Assembly (NCBI RefSeq): GCF_001425205.1
Contig: NZ_LMDW01000016.1
Coordinates: 744,001-808,000, forward strand
Direction: 5' to 3'
Source of the DNA: Variovorax sp. Root411
Lineage (GTDB): Bacteria > Pseudomonadota > Gammaproteobacteria > Burkholderiales > Burkholderiaceae_C
Length of the DNA: 64,000 bases
In this document: piece after piece, positions 50,257 to 59,739 of the stretch
Position numbering within the stretch: the first letter of the stretch is position 1
Layout of the letters: each line of letters opens with the position of its first letter
Program-made: the position numbers and the translations under genes
Notes under the pieces: generated by a model
What the model was told of the DNA's origin: nothing
The model's input: only the letters and a program-made list of their open reading frames with translations
The model's database searches: none

Positions 50257-50907
50257 TCAATACGCGACTGGAACCGGGTCCAGCGATCGCCAAATATACC
50301 AAGTCGCCACGCTGCAATATGGCGCCCAGGCCACGGCGACGTCGCGGGCATCGCTGCGGCTCACGGGATCGCCGGAAAAATAATTGACGCTGATGCCGTT
50401 GAGCAGCCCCAGGTCGTCCACGGGAAGCACGTTCGGGCGCATCAGGTGAAAGATGAGGAACATCTCGGCCGTCCAGCGGCCGATGCCGCGAATGGCCACG
50501 AGCTCTTCGATGATGAGCTCGTCCGACATGTCCTTCCACGCGTCGACGTGGACCATGCCCGAATCGAAATGCAGGGCCAGGTCGACGAGGTACTCGATCT
50601 TGCGCGCCGAGAGCCCTGCCCCGCGCATGTCGTCGACCTTGAGCTTGAGCACGTTGGCCGGCGTGAGCTTGCGCGGCAGCGCGGCAAACTTGTCCCAGAC
50701 CGACTGCGCGGCCTTCACCGAGATCTGCTGGCCGACAACGCTGCGCGCGAGCGTGGTGAACGCGTCGCCGCGCGACTCGAGACACGCATCGCCGAACTTC
50801 GGAATGAGCCGCTTCATGACGCGGTCTTTCCGGGAAAGGTGCTTGCATGCCTCTTCCCAATAGTCCGGCGTATAGATCTGAACGCTGGTCTTCTTGGTGG
50901 CGGGCAT
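50257..50907 (-). CDS. DNA-3-methyladenine glycosylase II-like (AlkA, HhH-GPD family)
   Basis: This 216-residue base-excision glycosylase has a helix-hairpin-helix at about 137-146 (VAIRGIGRWTAEM). The catalytic Asp follows in NVLPVDDLGLLNG (Asp164 or Asp165). SVVGQQISVKAAQSVW is a conserved N-terminal helix pair. It lacks the N-terminal beta domain of E. coli AlkA, as many bacterial homologues do. I use ATG 50907; a GTG at 50928 overlapping the cysS stop is an alternative that would add seven residues. Confidence 0.88.
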   Translation of the reverse strand: MPATKKTSVQIYTPDYWEEACKHLSRKDRVMKRLIPKFGDACLESRGDAFTTLARSVVGQQISVKAAQSVWDKFAALPRKLTPANVLKLKVDDMRGAGLSARKIEYLVDLALHFDSGMVHVDAWKDMSDELIIEELVAIRGIGRWTAEMFLIFHLMRPNVLPVDDLGLLNGISVNYFSGDPVSRSDARDVAVAWAPYCSVATWYIWRSLDPVPVAY

Positions 50908-50924
50908 GGGGTTCGTCGTTCCGT

Positions 50925-52301
50925 TCACAGTGCAGCTGCCCAGGTGGTGCCTGTGGGCGAATCCTTGAGCACGATGCCCTGCGCGAGGAGTTCCTGGCGG
51001 ATGCGATCGGCTTCGGCGAAATTCTTCGCGGCCTTGGCTGCGGCGCGCGCGTCGATCCTGTTCTGGATGGTGGCCTCGTCGAGCGTGGTGCCCGCGCGCA
51101 GGAAGGCCTTTGGCTCGTCCTGCAGGATCTGCACGCAGCCACCCAATGCCTTCAGCAATCCGGCCTGGGCGGCCGATTGCGTGCGGTTCACTTCGCCTGC
51201 CAGGTCGAACAGCACCGCCACGGCTTCGGGGGTTGCGAAGTCTTCGTCCATCGCGGCCTTGAAGCGCGCGGCGTACGGGTCGGTCCAGTCGATCGCCACG
51301 TCGGCCGGCGCCACGAGATCGAGTGCCGTGTACAGCCGCTTGAGCGAGGCGCGCGCATCGTCGAGGTGCACGTCGCTGTAGTTGAGCGGGCGGCGGTAGT
51401 GCGCGCGCAGCACAAAGAAGCGGATGGTCTCGGCGTCGTACTTCTTGAGCACATCGCGGATCAGGAAGAAGTTGCCCAGGCTCTTGGACATCTTCTCGTT
51501 GTCGGTCACGATGAAACCGTTGTGCATCCAGTAGTTGGCCAGCGGCTTGTCGTTGGCACCCTCGCTCTGCGCGATTTCGTTCTCGTGGTGCGGAAACTGC
51601 AGGTCTTCGCCGCCGCCGTGGATGTCGAGCGTCTCACCGAGCAGTTCGCAGGCCATGGCCGAGCACTCGATGTGCCAGCCCGGACGGCCGGCGCCGAATT
51701 CGCTGGCCCACTTCACCTCGTCGGGCTCGGTGGCCTTGGCGCTCTTCCAGAGCACCGGGTCGAGCGGATCGTCCTTGCCGTCGAGCACGGCCACGCGCTC
51801 GCCCGCATGCAGTTCGTCGATCGACTTGCCGCTGAGCTTGCCGTAGCCGGGGAATTTGCGCACCGCGTAGTTCACGTCGCCGTTCTCGGCACGGTAGGCC
51901 AGGCCCTTCTTCTCGAGCGTGCCGATCATCGACAGCATCTGCGGGATGTAGTCGGTGGCGCGGGGTTCGTGGGTGGGGCGTTCGATGCCCAGCGCGTCGG
52001 CGTCTTCGTGCAGAGCGTCGATCATGCGGTCGGTCAGCGCGCGGATGCTTTCGCCGTTCTCCACGGCGCGGCGGATGATCTTGTCGTCGATGTCGGTGAT
52101 GTTGCGCACATAGGTCACACGGTAGCCGCTCACCTTGAGCCAGCGCTGCGCCACGTCGAAGGCGATCATCGAGCGGGCATGCCCGAGGTGGCAGTAGTCG
52201 TAGACCGTCATGCCGCAAACGTACATGCGCACCTGTCCCGGTTGCAATGGGGAGAATTCCTCCAATTCACGCGACAGCGTGTTGTAGATGCGCAGACTCA
52301 T
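50925..52301 (-). CDS. cysS: Cysteinyl-tRNA synthetase CysS
   Basis: This 458-residue class I synthetase has the HIGH-type motif as HLGH at 38-41 within VYDYCHLGHARS. KMSKS is at 270-274. Zinc ligands include Cys29 (YVCGMTVYD), Cys213 and the His/Glu near 238-242 (FPHHENEIAQSE). Length and order are standard. It is the first gene of the cysS-glycosylase-accA-tilS-lysC block, divergent from the TPR gene. Confidence 0.96.
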   Translation of the reverse strand: MSLRIYNTLSRELEEFSPLQPGQVRMYVCGMTVYDYCHLGHARSMIAFDVAQRWLKVSGYRVTYVRNITDIDDKIIRRAVENGESIRALTDRMIDALHEDADALGIERPTHEPRATDYIPQMLSMIGTLEKKGLAYRAENGDVNYAVRKFPGYGKLSGKSIDELHAGERVAVLDGKDDPLDPVLWKSAKATEPDEVKWASEFGAGRPGWHIECSAMACELLGETLDIHGGGEDLQFPHHENEIAQSEGANDKPLANYWMHNGFIVTDNEKMSKSLGNFFLIRDVLKKYDAETIRFFVLRAHYRRPLNYSDVHLDDARASLKRLYTALDLVAPADVAIDWTDPYAARFKAAMDEDFATPEAVAVLFDLAGEVNRTQSAAQAGLLKALGGCVQILQDEPKAFLRAGTTLDEATIQNRIDARAAAKAAKNFAEADRIRQELLAQGIVLKDSPTGTTWAAAL

Positions 52302-52505
52302 GAGACTCGGAAAGCGTCGCTTCGCGCACGTGCGGCACGGGCGAGAGACGGTGTTTTTCAGGGGTGGCGGGGGCTGTGTCGCGAGGGGTTGGACATGGCC
52401 CCTCGGCTACAATCCGACCTAGTATAAACGTCTGCTGCCGAGCGGCGTGCGGGTGTTCCCCAAGCCCGCCGAGCCCGCATCTCCCCCCATTTCCGCCGAG
52501 GCTTC

Positions 52506-53096
52506 ATGAAGCACGCCGCATTCTCCAGACTCTCCATTGCCTTCGCGCTGCTGTTCAGCCTGTGGGGCTCCGCAGCGCACGCCAACGAATACGACGACGT
52601 GAACCTGATGCTGCGCCAGGGCAAGTCGAACGAGGCGCTCGCCAAGGCCGACACCTACATCGCCGGCAAGCCGCGCGATCCGCAGATGCGCTTCCTGCGC
52701 GGCGTGATCCTCACCGAGCAAAACAAGCAGGCCGAGGCCATCGCCGCCTTCACGCAACTCACGCAAGACTTCCCCGAATTGTCCGAGCCCTACAACAACC
52801 TGGCCGCGCTGTACGCGTCGCAAAGCAAGTTCGACCAGGCGCGCGGCGCGCTCGAACAGGCCATCAAGCTCAACCCGAACTACGCCACGGCGCACGAGAA
52901 CCTCGGCGACGTGTATGCGCGCCTCGCTGCCCAGGAATACGTGCGTGCGCAGCAGTTCGCCAGCACCAACGCGAGCGTTGCGCCGAAGCTCGTGCTGATC
53001 CGCCAGATCTTCACGCCAAAAGCCGAAGCCGAAGCGGCCACCCTGTCCGCACCGCCGGCGGTCATCCGCAAGCCGGTCGGCCGCACCAGCAAGTAA
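52506..53096 (+). CDS. Periplasmic TPR-repeat protein
   Basis: This 196-residue protein has a signal peptide (about residues 1-26, cut after AAHA). About three tetratricopeptide repeats follow, with the conserved spacing in QAEAIAAFTQLTQDFPELSE and ARGALEQAIKLNPNYATAHE. The C-terminal part is Ala/Pro-rich and basic. It starts about 200 bases from the divergent cysS start and precedes two cyclophilins, which suggests a periplasmic folding or envelope role. This remains inference. Confidence 0.85.
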   Translation: MKHAAFSRLSIAFALLFSLWGSAAHANEYDDVNLMLRQGKSNEALAKADTYIAGKPRDPQMRFLRGVILTEQNKQAEAIAAFTQLTQDFPELSEPYNNLAALYASQSKFDQARGALEQAIKLNPNYATAHENLGDVYARLAAQEYVRAQQFASTNASVAPKLVLIRQIFTPKAEAEAATLSAPPAVIRKPVGRTSK

Positions 53097-53169
53097 TCGC
53101 TGCCGCCGGCATGGGCGCCGCACCGGTGCCCGCCGCGCAGCCCGTTCCTTCATCCGCACGGAGCCTCAG

Positions 53170-53766
53170 TTGACGATCCACTCCCTCTCCCGATTCAGCC
53201 GCCGCAGCGCACTCGCGGTGGCCGCCGCCCTCGCGTTCGCAGCCACGGCCCATGCGCAGACGGCCGCAGCGCCGCGCGTCAAGCTGGCCACCTCGGCCGG
53301 CGACATCGTGGTCGAGCTCGATGCAGCCAAGGCGCCCAAGTCGGCCGAGAACTTCCTGCAGTACGTCAAGGACAAGCACTACGACGGCACGGTGTTCCAC
53401 CGCGTGATCGACGGCTTCATGATCCAGGGCGGCGGCTTCACGGCCGACCTGCAGCAAAAGCCCACGCGCGCGCCCATTCCGCTGGAGGCGAGCAACGGCC
53501 TGAAGAACGACAAGTACACGATCGCCATGGCCCGCACCGGCAATCCGAATTCCGCGACCTCTCAGTTCTTCATCAACGTGAAGAACAACGACTCGCTCAA
53601 CGCGCCCAACCCCGACGGCTACGGCTACACCGTGTTCGGCAAGGTCATTGCCGGCACCGACGTGGTCGACAAGATCCGCGCGGTGGCCACCGGCAACAAG
53701 GGCGGCATGCAGAATGTGCCGCTCGAGGCCGTCACCATCAAGTCCGCCACGCTGGTGGCGAAGTAA
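53170..53766 (+). CDS. ppiA: Periplasmic peptidyl-prolyl cis-trans isomerase (cyclophilin type)
   Basis: This 198-residue cyclophilin has a signal peptide to about residue 29 (AATAHA, then QTAAAP), so it is exported. The active-site region has VFHRVIDGFMIQGGGF and SATSQFFINVKNNDSLN. It starts with TTG 53170; no upstream ATG gives a better signal. It is about 28 bases before its cytosolic paralogue. The cleft residues Arg, Phe and Gln are all present. Confidence 0.93.
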   Translation: MTIHSLSRFSRRSALAVAAALAFAATAHAQTAAAPRVKLATSAGDIVVELDAAKAPKSAENFLQYVKDKHYDGTVFHRVIDGFMIQGGGFTADLQQKPTRAPIPLEASNGLKNDKYTIAMARTGNPNSATSQFFINVKNNDSLNAPNPDGYGYTVFGKVIAGTDVVDKIRAVATGNKGGMQNVPLEAVTIKSATLVAK

Positions 53767-53793
53767 TTTCATTTCCCAAGCAGGAGTCCCCTC

Positions 53794-54306
53794 ATGAGCA
53801 ATCCCCAAGTCGAACTGCACATCAAGAATTACGGCGTGATCACGCTCGAGCTCGACGCCGCCAAGGCGCCGAAGTCGGTCGAGAACTTCGTCTCGTACGT
53901 GAAGAAGGGCCACTACGACAACACGGTGTTCCACCGCGTGATTCCCGGCTTCATGGTGCAAGGCGGCGGCTTCGAGCCCGGCATGCAGCAAAAGCCCACC
54001 GGCGCCGAGATCGAGAACGAAGCCAACAACGGCCTGAAGAACGCCAACTACACCGTGGCGATGGCCCGCACCAGCGCGCCCCACTCGGCCACCGCGCAGT
54101 TCTTCATCAACGTGGCCGACAACGGCTTCCTGAACCACACCGCACCTTCGGCCCAGGGCTGGGGCTATGCCGTGTTCGGCAAGGTCATCAACGGCACCGA
54201 CGTGGTCGACAAGATCAAGGCCGTGAAGACGGGCCGCAAGGGCTTCCACGACGACGTGCCGCTCGAAGACGTGGTGATCGAGAAGGCCGTCGTCATCGCC
54301 GAGTGA
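53794..54306 (+). CDS. ppiB: Cytosolic peptidyl-prolyl cis-trans isomerase (cyclophilin type)
   Basis: This 170-residue cyclophilin lacks a signal peptide. FHRVIPGFMVQGGGFEPGMQ and HSATAQFFINVADNGFLNHT form the active-site cleft. It is closely similar to the exported copy upstream, consistent with a tandem duplication in which one copy acquired or kept an export signal. A GGAG site precedes ATG 53794. Its stop overlaps the lpxH GTG start (GTGA). Confidence 0.94.
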   Translation: MSNPQVELHIKNYGVITLELDAAKAPKSVENFVSYVKKGHYDNTVFHRVIPGFMVQGGGFEPGMQQKPTGAEIENEANNGLKNANYTVAMARTSAPHSATAQFFINVADNGFLNHTAPSAQGWGYAVFGKVINGTDVVDKIKAVKTGRKGFHDDVPLEDVVIEKAVVIAE

Positions 54307-55091
54307 CTGTGAGTCCGGCGGCGGTCGCAACGACAGTGTTCAAGGAACTGGTGGCGCCACCCGCGTGGCGCACGGTCGACCTGATTTCCGACCTGCACCT
54401 GCAGGCCGGCGAGCCCGCCACCTTCGAAGCCTGGCAGGGTTACCTGCAGACCACGCCGGCCGATGCGCTGATCATCCTCGGCGACCTGTTCGAGGTATGG
54501 GTCGGCGATGACTCGGTCGACTCCCCTGGTTTCGAGGCACAGTGCGCCGAGCTGCTGCGCCGCGCCGCGCAGCGGCTGCCGGTGTTCTTCATGCGCGGCA
54601 ACCGCGACTTCCTCATCGGCCCCGCGTTCGCGGCGCAATGCGGCTTCACGCTGCTCGACGATCCCACGGTGCTTGTGCTGCACGGCCAACGATGGCTGCT
54701 GAGCCACGGCGACGTCCTCTGCCTCGAGGACACCGAGTACCTCAAGTTTCGCGCGCAGGTTCGCACGCCCGAGTGGCAGGCCGCATTCCTGGCCAGGCCG
54801 CTGGAAGAGCGTCGCGCGCTCGCACGTTCCATGCGCGTGCAGAGCGAAGACCGCAAGCGCAACCCCTCGACCATCTGGGCCGACGTCGACACCGCCGCCG
54901 CGCGCAACTGGCTGCAGCAGGCGAACGCCCACACGCTGGTGCACGGCCACACGCACCGCCCTGCCGATCACGACCTGGGCGACGGCCTGCGCCGCGTCGT
55001 GCTGAGCGACTGGGATGCGGCAGCGCATCCGCCGCGCGCGCAGCTGCTGTGCCTGTCCACCGTCGGCGCACAGCGCGTCGATCTGCGCTAG
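54303..55091 (+). CDS. lpxH: UDP-2,3-diacylglucosamine diphosphatase LpxH
   Basis: This 262-residue Mn-dependent phosphoesterase makes lipid X in lipid A synthesis at the inner membrane surface. The metallophosphoesterase motifs are SDLHL (Asp30, His32), GDLFEVW (Asp61), RGNRDF (Asn100), a His in LLSHGDVLCLEDTEY, and GHTHRP. GTG 54303 overlaps the ppiB stop, so it is translationally coupled. The N-terminal 20 residues before the core are longer than in E. coli. Confidence 0.94.
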   Translation: MTVSPAAVATTVFKELVAPPAWRTVDLISDLHLQAGEPATFEAWQGYLQTTPADALIILGDLFEVWVGDDSVDSPGFEAQCAELLRRAAQRLPVFFMRGNRDFLIGPAFAAQCGFTLLDDPTVLVLHGQRWLLSHGDVLCLEDTEYLKFRAQVRTPEWQAAFLARPLEERRALARSMRVQSEDRKRNPSTIWADVDTAAARNWLQQANAHTLVHGHTHRPADHDLGDGLRRVVLSDWDAAAHPPRAQLLCLSTVGAQRVDLR

Positions 55092-55107
55092 CCGCGCGCC
55101 GCCGCCA

Positions 55108-55899
55108 ATGTTCAAGTGGCTGCGCCGCCTGCGCGCCCTGCCCCCGATTCCCGAAGCCGCCTGGCAGTCCGCGCTCAGCCGCTACGCCTTCCTCGGCGCC
55201 CTGCCCGCCGCCGACCGGCAGCGGCTGCGCACGCTGACGGCCGAATTCCTGCGCGACAAGGAATTCCACGGCGCCAAGGGCTTCACCATCACCAATGAAG
55301 TCGCGCTGGCCATCGCAGCGCAGGCCGTGCTGCCGGTGCTGCATCTCAAGGGCGGGCTGAACTGGTACGACGATTTCGTCGGCATCGTCGTGCACCGCTC
55401 CGAGGTGGTGGCGCGCCGCAAGGTGGTCGACGAGGCCCAGGTGGTGCACGAGTACGGCGAAGTCGTGGCCGGCGAGGCCATGGACCGCGGCCCCGTCATG
55501 CTGAGCTGGGACGACGTGCTGGCAAGCAGCATCACCAGCGAGCGCGGCTACAACGTCGTGATCCACGAGTTCGCCCACAAGATCGACATGCGCAGCGGCG
55601 ACGCCAACGGCTGCCCGCCGCTGCCCGCCGGCTTTGCAGGGCAGCGCAGTGCACGCGCAGCCCGTGCGGCGTGGCTCGCCGTGCTGCAGCCCGCTTACGA
55701 GGATTTCCGCGAGCAAACCATCAAGGCAGAGCGGTTCGGCGTCGAGGCGCCGTGGCTCGACGCCTACGGCGCCACCTCGATCAGCGAGTTCTTCGCGGTG
55801 GCATGCGAGGCCTACTTCGTGAACCGCCCGAACTTCGCCCGCGACTTCCCCGGCGTGCTCGCGCTTTTCGATGAATTCTTTATACCTAAAAGTCCCTGA
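55108..55899 (+). CDS. mtfA: M90-family zinc metallopeptidase (MtfA/DgsA-like)
   Basis: This 263-residue protein has the zinc motif HEFAHKID (His153, Glu154, His157) and a later acidic ligand in the SEFFAVACEAYF segment. The opening FKWLRRLRA is usual in the family. E. coli MtfA binds the glucose regulator Mlc and has peptidase activity; whether a Mlc-like partner exists here is unknown. It lies 16 bases after lpxH and probably shares its transcript. Confidence 0.88.
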   Translation: MFKWLRRLRALPPIPEAAWQSALSRYAFLGALPAADRQRLRTLTAEFLRDKEFHGAKGFTITNEVALAIAAQAVLPVLHLKGGLNWYDDFVGIVVHRSEVVARRKVVDEAQVVHEYGEVVAGEAMDRGPVMLSWDDVLASSITSERGYNVVIHEFAHKIDMRSGDANGCPPLPAGFAGQRSARAARAAWLAVLQPAYEDFREQTIKAERFGVEAPWLDAYGATSISEFFAVACEAYFVNRPNFARDFPGVLALFDEFFIPKSP

Positions 55900-55923
55900 A
55901 CGCTCGCCCACTCTTGTTGGCAT

Positions 55924-55940
55924 GCTATTCATTCAATAGC
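55924..55940. repeat. Short inverted repeat GCTATT/AATAGC
   Basis: GCTATT (55924-55929) and AATAGC (55935-55940) flank five bases. It lies between the M90 gene and the DUF3592-like gene in an AT-rich gap. It could be a weak terminator or a small dispersed repeat. Confidence 0.35.
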
Positions 55941-55993
55941 AACTCCATCGGTACCATAGACGGGTTAACAACTCGTTTAAAAAGGTAAACAAC

Positions 55994-56590
55994 ATGAGGG
56001 ATTGGCTCTATCAGCTCACGGGCAAGGCGTGGCTTGCACTGGTTTTCGGCATCGGCATCCTGGGTTGGGCAGGTTATGCGCAGTTCAAGGCTGGTTCCGA
56101 CACGCACGGCGCCGCCGTGGAAGACCTCGTTGCCAGGAGCGGCAAGATCGTCAGCGGCAGCGAAGTCACCGAAACCACCAAGCGCCGTCGCGGCGGCAGT
56201 ACCACGCGCCACTATTTCGTGCTCGACGCCAAGGTTGCCGACGGCAGCACCGAAAAATGGCGCGTCGACTACGCAATCGGCCGCAGCAAGCTCGAACCGC
56301 TGATCGACGAATCCGTCGAAGTACGCATCGATCCCTCGGACAACAACCTTGTCTACGAAGTGAAGCTCAAGGGTCAGCCCGTGGTGAAGCTGGCCGATGT
56401 GCAGAAGATCATGGAAAGCAAGGACCAGGCTGCGGCATCGAGTGCCACGGACAAGGGCACGCTGATCGCCGGCGCCGTCGCCCTGCTGCTGGGCATCGGC
56501 GGGCTGTTGATCCGGCGCAGGATCGGCGACGGCTACCAGGCCGAGCAGGCTGCCGCCGTGCAGACGCCCGTCATCGGCGAGAAGGTTTGA
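55994..56590 (+). CDS. Small membrane protein resembling DUF3592
   Basis: This 198-residue protein has an N-terminal membrane helix (about 10-30) and a C-terminal one (about 153-172). A soluble beta-rich middle includes RHYFVLDAKVADGSTEKWRV. The two-helix layout with a beta domain between fits DUF3592-like proteins, whose function is unknown. It begins 94 bases after the peptidase gene, with a GGTAAACAAC stretch before the ATG. It ends at a strong terminator shared with the DUF349 gene. Confidence 0.8.
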   Translation: MRDWLYQLTGKAWLALVFGIGILGWAGYAQFKAGSDTHGAAVEDLVARSGKIVSGSEVTETTKRRRGGSTTRHYFVLDAKVADGSTEKWRVDYAIGRSKLEPLIDESVEVRIDPSDNNLVYEVKLKGQPVVKLADVQKIMESKDQAAASSATDKGTLIAGAVALLLGIGGLLIRRRIGDGYQAEQAAAVQTPVIGEKV

Positions 56591-56620
56591 ACGGATCGAC
56601 ATTCGATTCAACCCCCAAAG

Positions 56621-56650
56621 AAAAAGGCGCCCCCGCGGGGGCGCCTTTTT
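56621..56650. terminator. Bidirectional terminator between the DUF3592-like and DUF349 genes
   Basis: A perfect GC-rich hairpin, GGCGCCCCC/GGGGGCGCC, is bordered by five A's and five T's. It serves both converging genes. Confidence 0.95.
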
Positions 56651-56676
56651 CGTGGCCCTGACTTTCGGCCGGCCGC

Positions 56677-59538
56677 TTACTTGCGCAGCAGCGCCTTCAG
56701 TGCGTTCTGCAAACGTCGCGCGCTGGAGGCATCGTGCGCCGCGGCCAGAACCTTGCCGGCATCCTGGCCCCAGGTCTGGTCGGGCGCCGGGTCGCCACGC
56801 TTCGTGAGCAGCTTGAGCTGCAACGCGCGGCGCGCGTCGAGCTGCTCGGCCGGCGTCGGCACTTCGGCTGCCATTTCGAGGCGCAGCAATGCTTCGGCGG
56901 CGTCGGGTGCGGCGGCCGTCGGCGCGGAGCCGATGGCTTGCGACCAGCCACTGCGCACGGCGGGCGTGACTGCGCGGCCCAGCTCCTGAATGCTCGGCAG
57001 GCGGCTGGCGTCGCGCTGTTCCCATGCGCCCAGCACCTGGGTCAGCGCTTCGCCATGCGCCTGCGCGGCGAGCTTGCGCAGTGCCATGTCGGCGCGTTCG
57101 AGTGCTTCGCGCTGCGCGCGGAAGGCTGCATCGCCCAGGCGCGGGCCCCGGTCTTCGAAACGCGGCGGACGGTCACCGAAACGGCCGGCAGGTGCGCCCC
57201 GATCGCCGCGTGCATCGGAGCGCGGAGCACCGCGATCGCTCGAGCGGCCCGGACCGCCAGCGCCTGGCCGGCCGCCTTCGCGCCGATCGCCGAACCGGCC
57301 ACCTGCACCACGGGCTGCGGGCGCCGCTTCGGCCTTCTTGCTGCTGGGGCGGTCGTCGCCGCGCATGGCCACGACGGGCTTGGGCGCGGGCTTCGGTGCC
57401 GCAGCAGGCGCTTCGACAGCGGCAGCTTCGCCAGCGTCATGCGCCGGGCCATCGGCACGTGCCGAGGCATCGGCACCGTCGACGGGCGCCACGAGATCGA
57501 TCGAAGCGGCAGGCGCCTGGCTTGCGTGCGTGCCGGGCGAGGCTTCCGCATCGCTCGGGCTCGGCGCCTGCTCCGCGCTTTCGCCGAATTCAGCGGCGGC
57601 CTGACCCGGAGCCTCGACCTCGGTCGCGCCGACCGACGGACCGTCGCTCGCAACGGCGGCCTGCTCGGTCTTCGGTGCGGGCGGCGGCGCTTCACCGCGC
57701 ATCGCGGCTTCCAGCCGGGCAATGGCGGCACGGATCTTCTGCACGTCGCCGCCGGCATTGGCTGCGTCGAGTGCCTTGGACGCGTCGAGCACATGGCGGT
57801 CGTGCTCGCTCATCGCGGACGACGCCTTTTCGCGCTCGGCCGTCTTGCGGTTGAAGGCTTCGTCGATGGGCGCGCGGAATGCGTCCCACATTTTCTGTTC
57901 GTGGCGGCGGTCGAGCGGCACGCTCTGCGCCTCGGCCTGCCAGCGCTGCTGCAGCGCCTTGACGGCATCGATGCGCAGCATCGGCTGGGCGCCGAGTTCG
58001 ATCGCCTCGGCGATCATCGCCTGGCGGCGTTCGACGCTGGCCTTCTGCGCGGCCTCGAACGGTGCGCGGGCCGCGCCAAAGGCTTCGTTCCACTGCGGCT
58101 GCAGCTCGGCGAACACCTTCTCGCCCACATGGCCGCCGTCCCGCCAGCGGTCGGCGAACTGGTGCAGCGCGCGGTTGTGCGCCTTCAGGTCGGTGGCGCC
58201 GGCATGTTCGGCGGCCCAGGCCTTGACTTCTTCGATCAGCGCGACGCGGTGCGCGCGATGCTCGGCCGCATCGGCGCGGACCTTCTCGAGCCAGGCCTCG
58301 ACCACCTTGTGGGCTTCGTTGCAGGCTTCGTCGAAGCGCTTCCAGAGCGCGTGGTTGGGCACGCCGCCCTGGTCGGCCTGCTTCCACTGGTCGCGCAGGG
58401 CGCGCAGGGTTTCCTGCATCTTGCGGCCGCCGAGGGCCTGGCCTTCGGGACGCTTGAGCAGGCCTTCAGCCTTTGCGACGAGGTCTTCGCGCACCTTGTC
58501 GGCGCTCCAGCGCTGCCACCCTTCGAGTTCGCCGGCGGCCACCAGCGCGGCATGCACGCGGGCTTCGAGCGGCGCCTCGACCAGCTTGCCGTGCTCCTTG
58601 AGCACGGCGCGCAGCGCAGCGGCCGCGCCGGCGCTGGCCTTGCCGTGGCCTTCGGCGGTTTCCTGCTCGAGCTTGGCGAGCGCGGCCTGCACCGCGTCCT
58701 GCGCAGCGGCGCGCACGGCCGGGTCGACCTTGGGGGCGGCGGGGCGAGCGGGGGCGGCGGGCTTTGGCGCCACGACCTCGCCGCGCGCAGCGCGCAATTC
58801 ATCGGCCCACACGGGCACGGGCGGCAGCGGTGCGGCGGCATCGGCTGCGGCCGCGACAGCCTGGGCCAGCGCGCTGTGGAATGCGTCGGACACCACCAGC
58901 AGTTGCGACTTCGACGATTCGAGTTGCGGCGCGAACTTGGCGTCGAGGCTGGTCCAGTTGTCGTCAGCCGTGATCTCACCCGCCTGCTGCTGCCAGTGGG
59001 CCACGTCGGCGCGCAGCGATTCCTCGGCGGCCTGGGCGTCCTGCCAGCCCTTGGTGGACAGCACCTCGAAGCGCTGCGCCAGCAGCACGGCGGCTTCGCG
59101 GTGCACCTGGGCACGGTGCTGCAGGTCTTCGATGCCCTTGACGCGTTCGGCCAGCCTGGCCTTCAGGCCGGCCAGCGGTTCGCGCGACAGTGGCGCGCCG
59201 GCCTTGGCGGCGTCGCGCTGCCAGGCCAGTGCATCGGCAATGTTGAGCTTGGACTGGCCCAGCAGCGCCTCGGCCTTTTGTGCCCATTCGGCGGCGATGG
59301 CCTCCTGGCCCTTGGCGCGCTTGAGTTCGTCGAGCTTTTCGCGCAGCAGGCGCGCGGCGCCCTTGTCGCGGCCGCTCAGCTCCTTGAAGACCTCCTGCAT
59401 CTGCTCGGGCGCGGGGTTGCCCGCGAGCCAGTCGCGGATGCGCGCGGCGCGCTCCCCGGAAGTCGGCGCGGTGAAGGCGCCGCCGGTGAGCGTGTCGAGG
59501 GCCTGAAGGTCGTGTGGCTTGGAAGAAGTAGAGGTCAC
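56677..59538 (-). CDS. Large DUF349 domain protein
   Basis: This 953-residue soluble protein is made mostly of long helices. DUF349-type repeats lie around residues 345-575, with the paired Trp pattern (LRDQWKQADQGG...LWKRFDEAC; LQQRWQAEAQ...WDAFRAPID). A disordered Ala/Pro/Glu-rich and then Arg/Gly-rich stretch lies at about 615-800, and a C-terminal helical domain follows. I chose GTG 59538 (MTSTSSKPHD) over a longer frame to 59613. The function of DUF349 proteins is not established. The Arg/Gly/Asp stretch near 770-800 suggests nucleic-acid or ribosome contact. Confidence 0.85.
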   Translation of the reverse strand: MTSTSSKPHDLQALDTLTGGAFTAPTSGERAARIRDWLAGNPAPEQMQEVFKELSGRDKGAARLLREKLDELKRAKGQEAIAAEWAQKAEALLGQSKLNIADALAWQRDAAKAGAPLSREPLAGLKARLAERVKGIEDLQHRAQVHREAAVLLAQRFEVLSTKGWQDAQAAEESLRADVAHWQQQAGEITADDNWTSLDAKFAPQLESSKSQLLVVSDAFHSALAQAVAAAADAAAPLPPVPVWADELRAARGEVVAPKPAAPARPAAPKVDPAVRAAAQDAVQAALAKLEQETAEGHGKASAGAAAALRAVLKEHGKLVEAPLEARVHAALVAAGELEGWQRWSADKVREDLVAKAEGLLKRPEGQALGGRKMQETLRALRDQWKQADQGGVPNHALWKRFDEACNEAHKVVEAWLEKVRADAAEHRAHRVALIEEVKAWAAEHAGATDLKAHNRALHQFADRWRDGGHVGEKVFAELQPQWNEAFGAARAPFEAAQKASVERRQAMIAEAIELGAQPMLRIDAVKALQQRWQAEAQSVPLDRRHEQKMWDAFRAPIDEAFNRKTAEREKASSAMSEHDRHVLDASKALDAANAGGDVQKIRAAIARLEAAMRGEAPPPAPKTEQAAVASDGPSVGATEVEAPGQAAAEFGESAEQAPSPSDAEASPGTHASQAPAASIDLVAPVDGADASARADGPAHDAGEAAAVEAPAAAPKPAPKPVVAMRGDDRPSSKKAEAAPAARGAGGRFGDRREGGRPGAGGPGRSSDRGAPRSDARGDRGAPAGRFGDRPPRFEDRGPRLGDAAFRAQREALERADMALRKLAAQAHGEALTQVLGAWEQRDASRLPSIQELGRAVTPAVRSGWSQAIGSAPTAAAPDAAEALLRLEMAAEVPTPAEQLDARRALQLKLLTKRGDPAPDQTWGQDAGKVLAAAHDASSARRLQNALKALLRK

Positions 59539-59739
59539 TGCGCGAAATCGTTGTCTTGGTAGAGAAAGCGAAGGCGCCGGCAAAGGCCGGCGCACATCGA
59601 TATTTTCACCCACTTGCGGTTGGCCGCTGAATTCCGTCCTGAAACGGTGGCGAACACGGGTCGTGGGCGGGAGGTTAACGAACTACATATATAGCAAGCT
59701 GAAGAAAAAAACCAAGTCCCGTGGACGGATCGCCGCGCC

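Noticed and set aside
52381..52440. Sigma-70 promoter TTGGAC...TACAAT before the TPR gene
   Set aside because: The spacer is only 13 bases, too short for a confident call.
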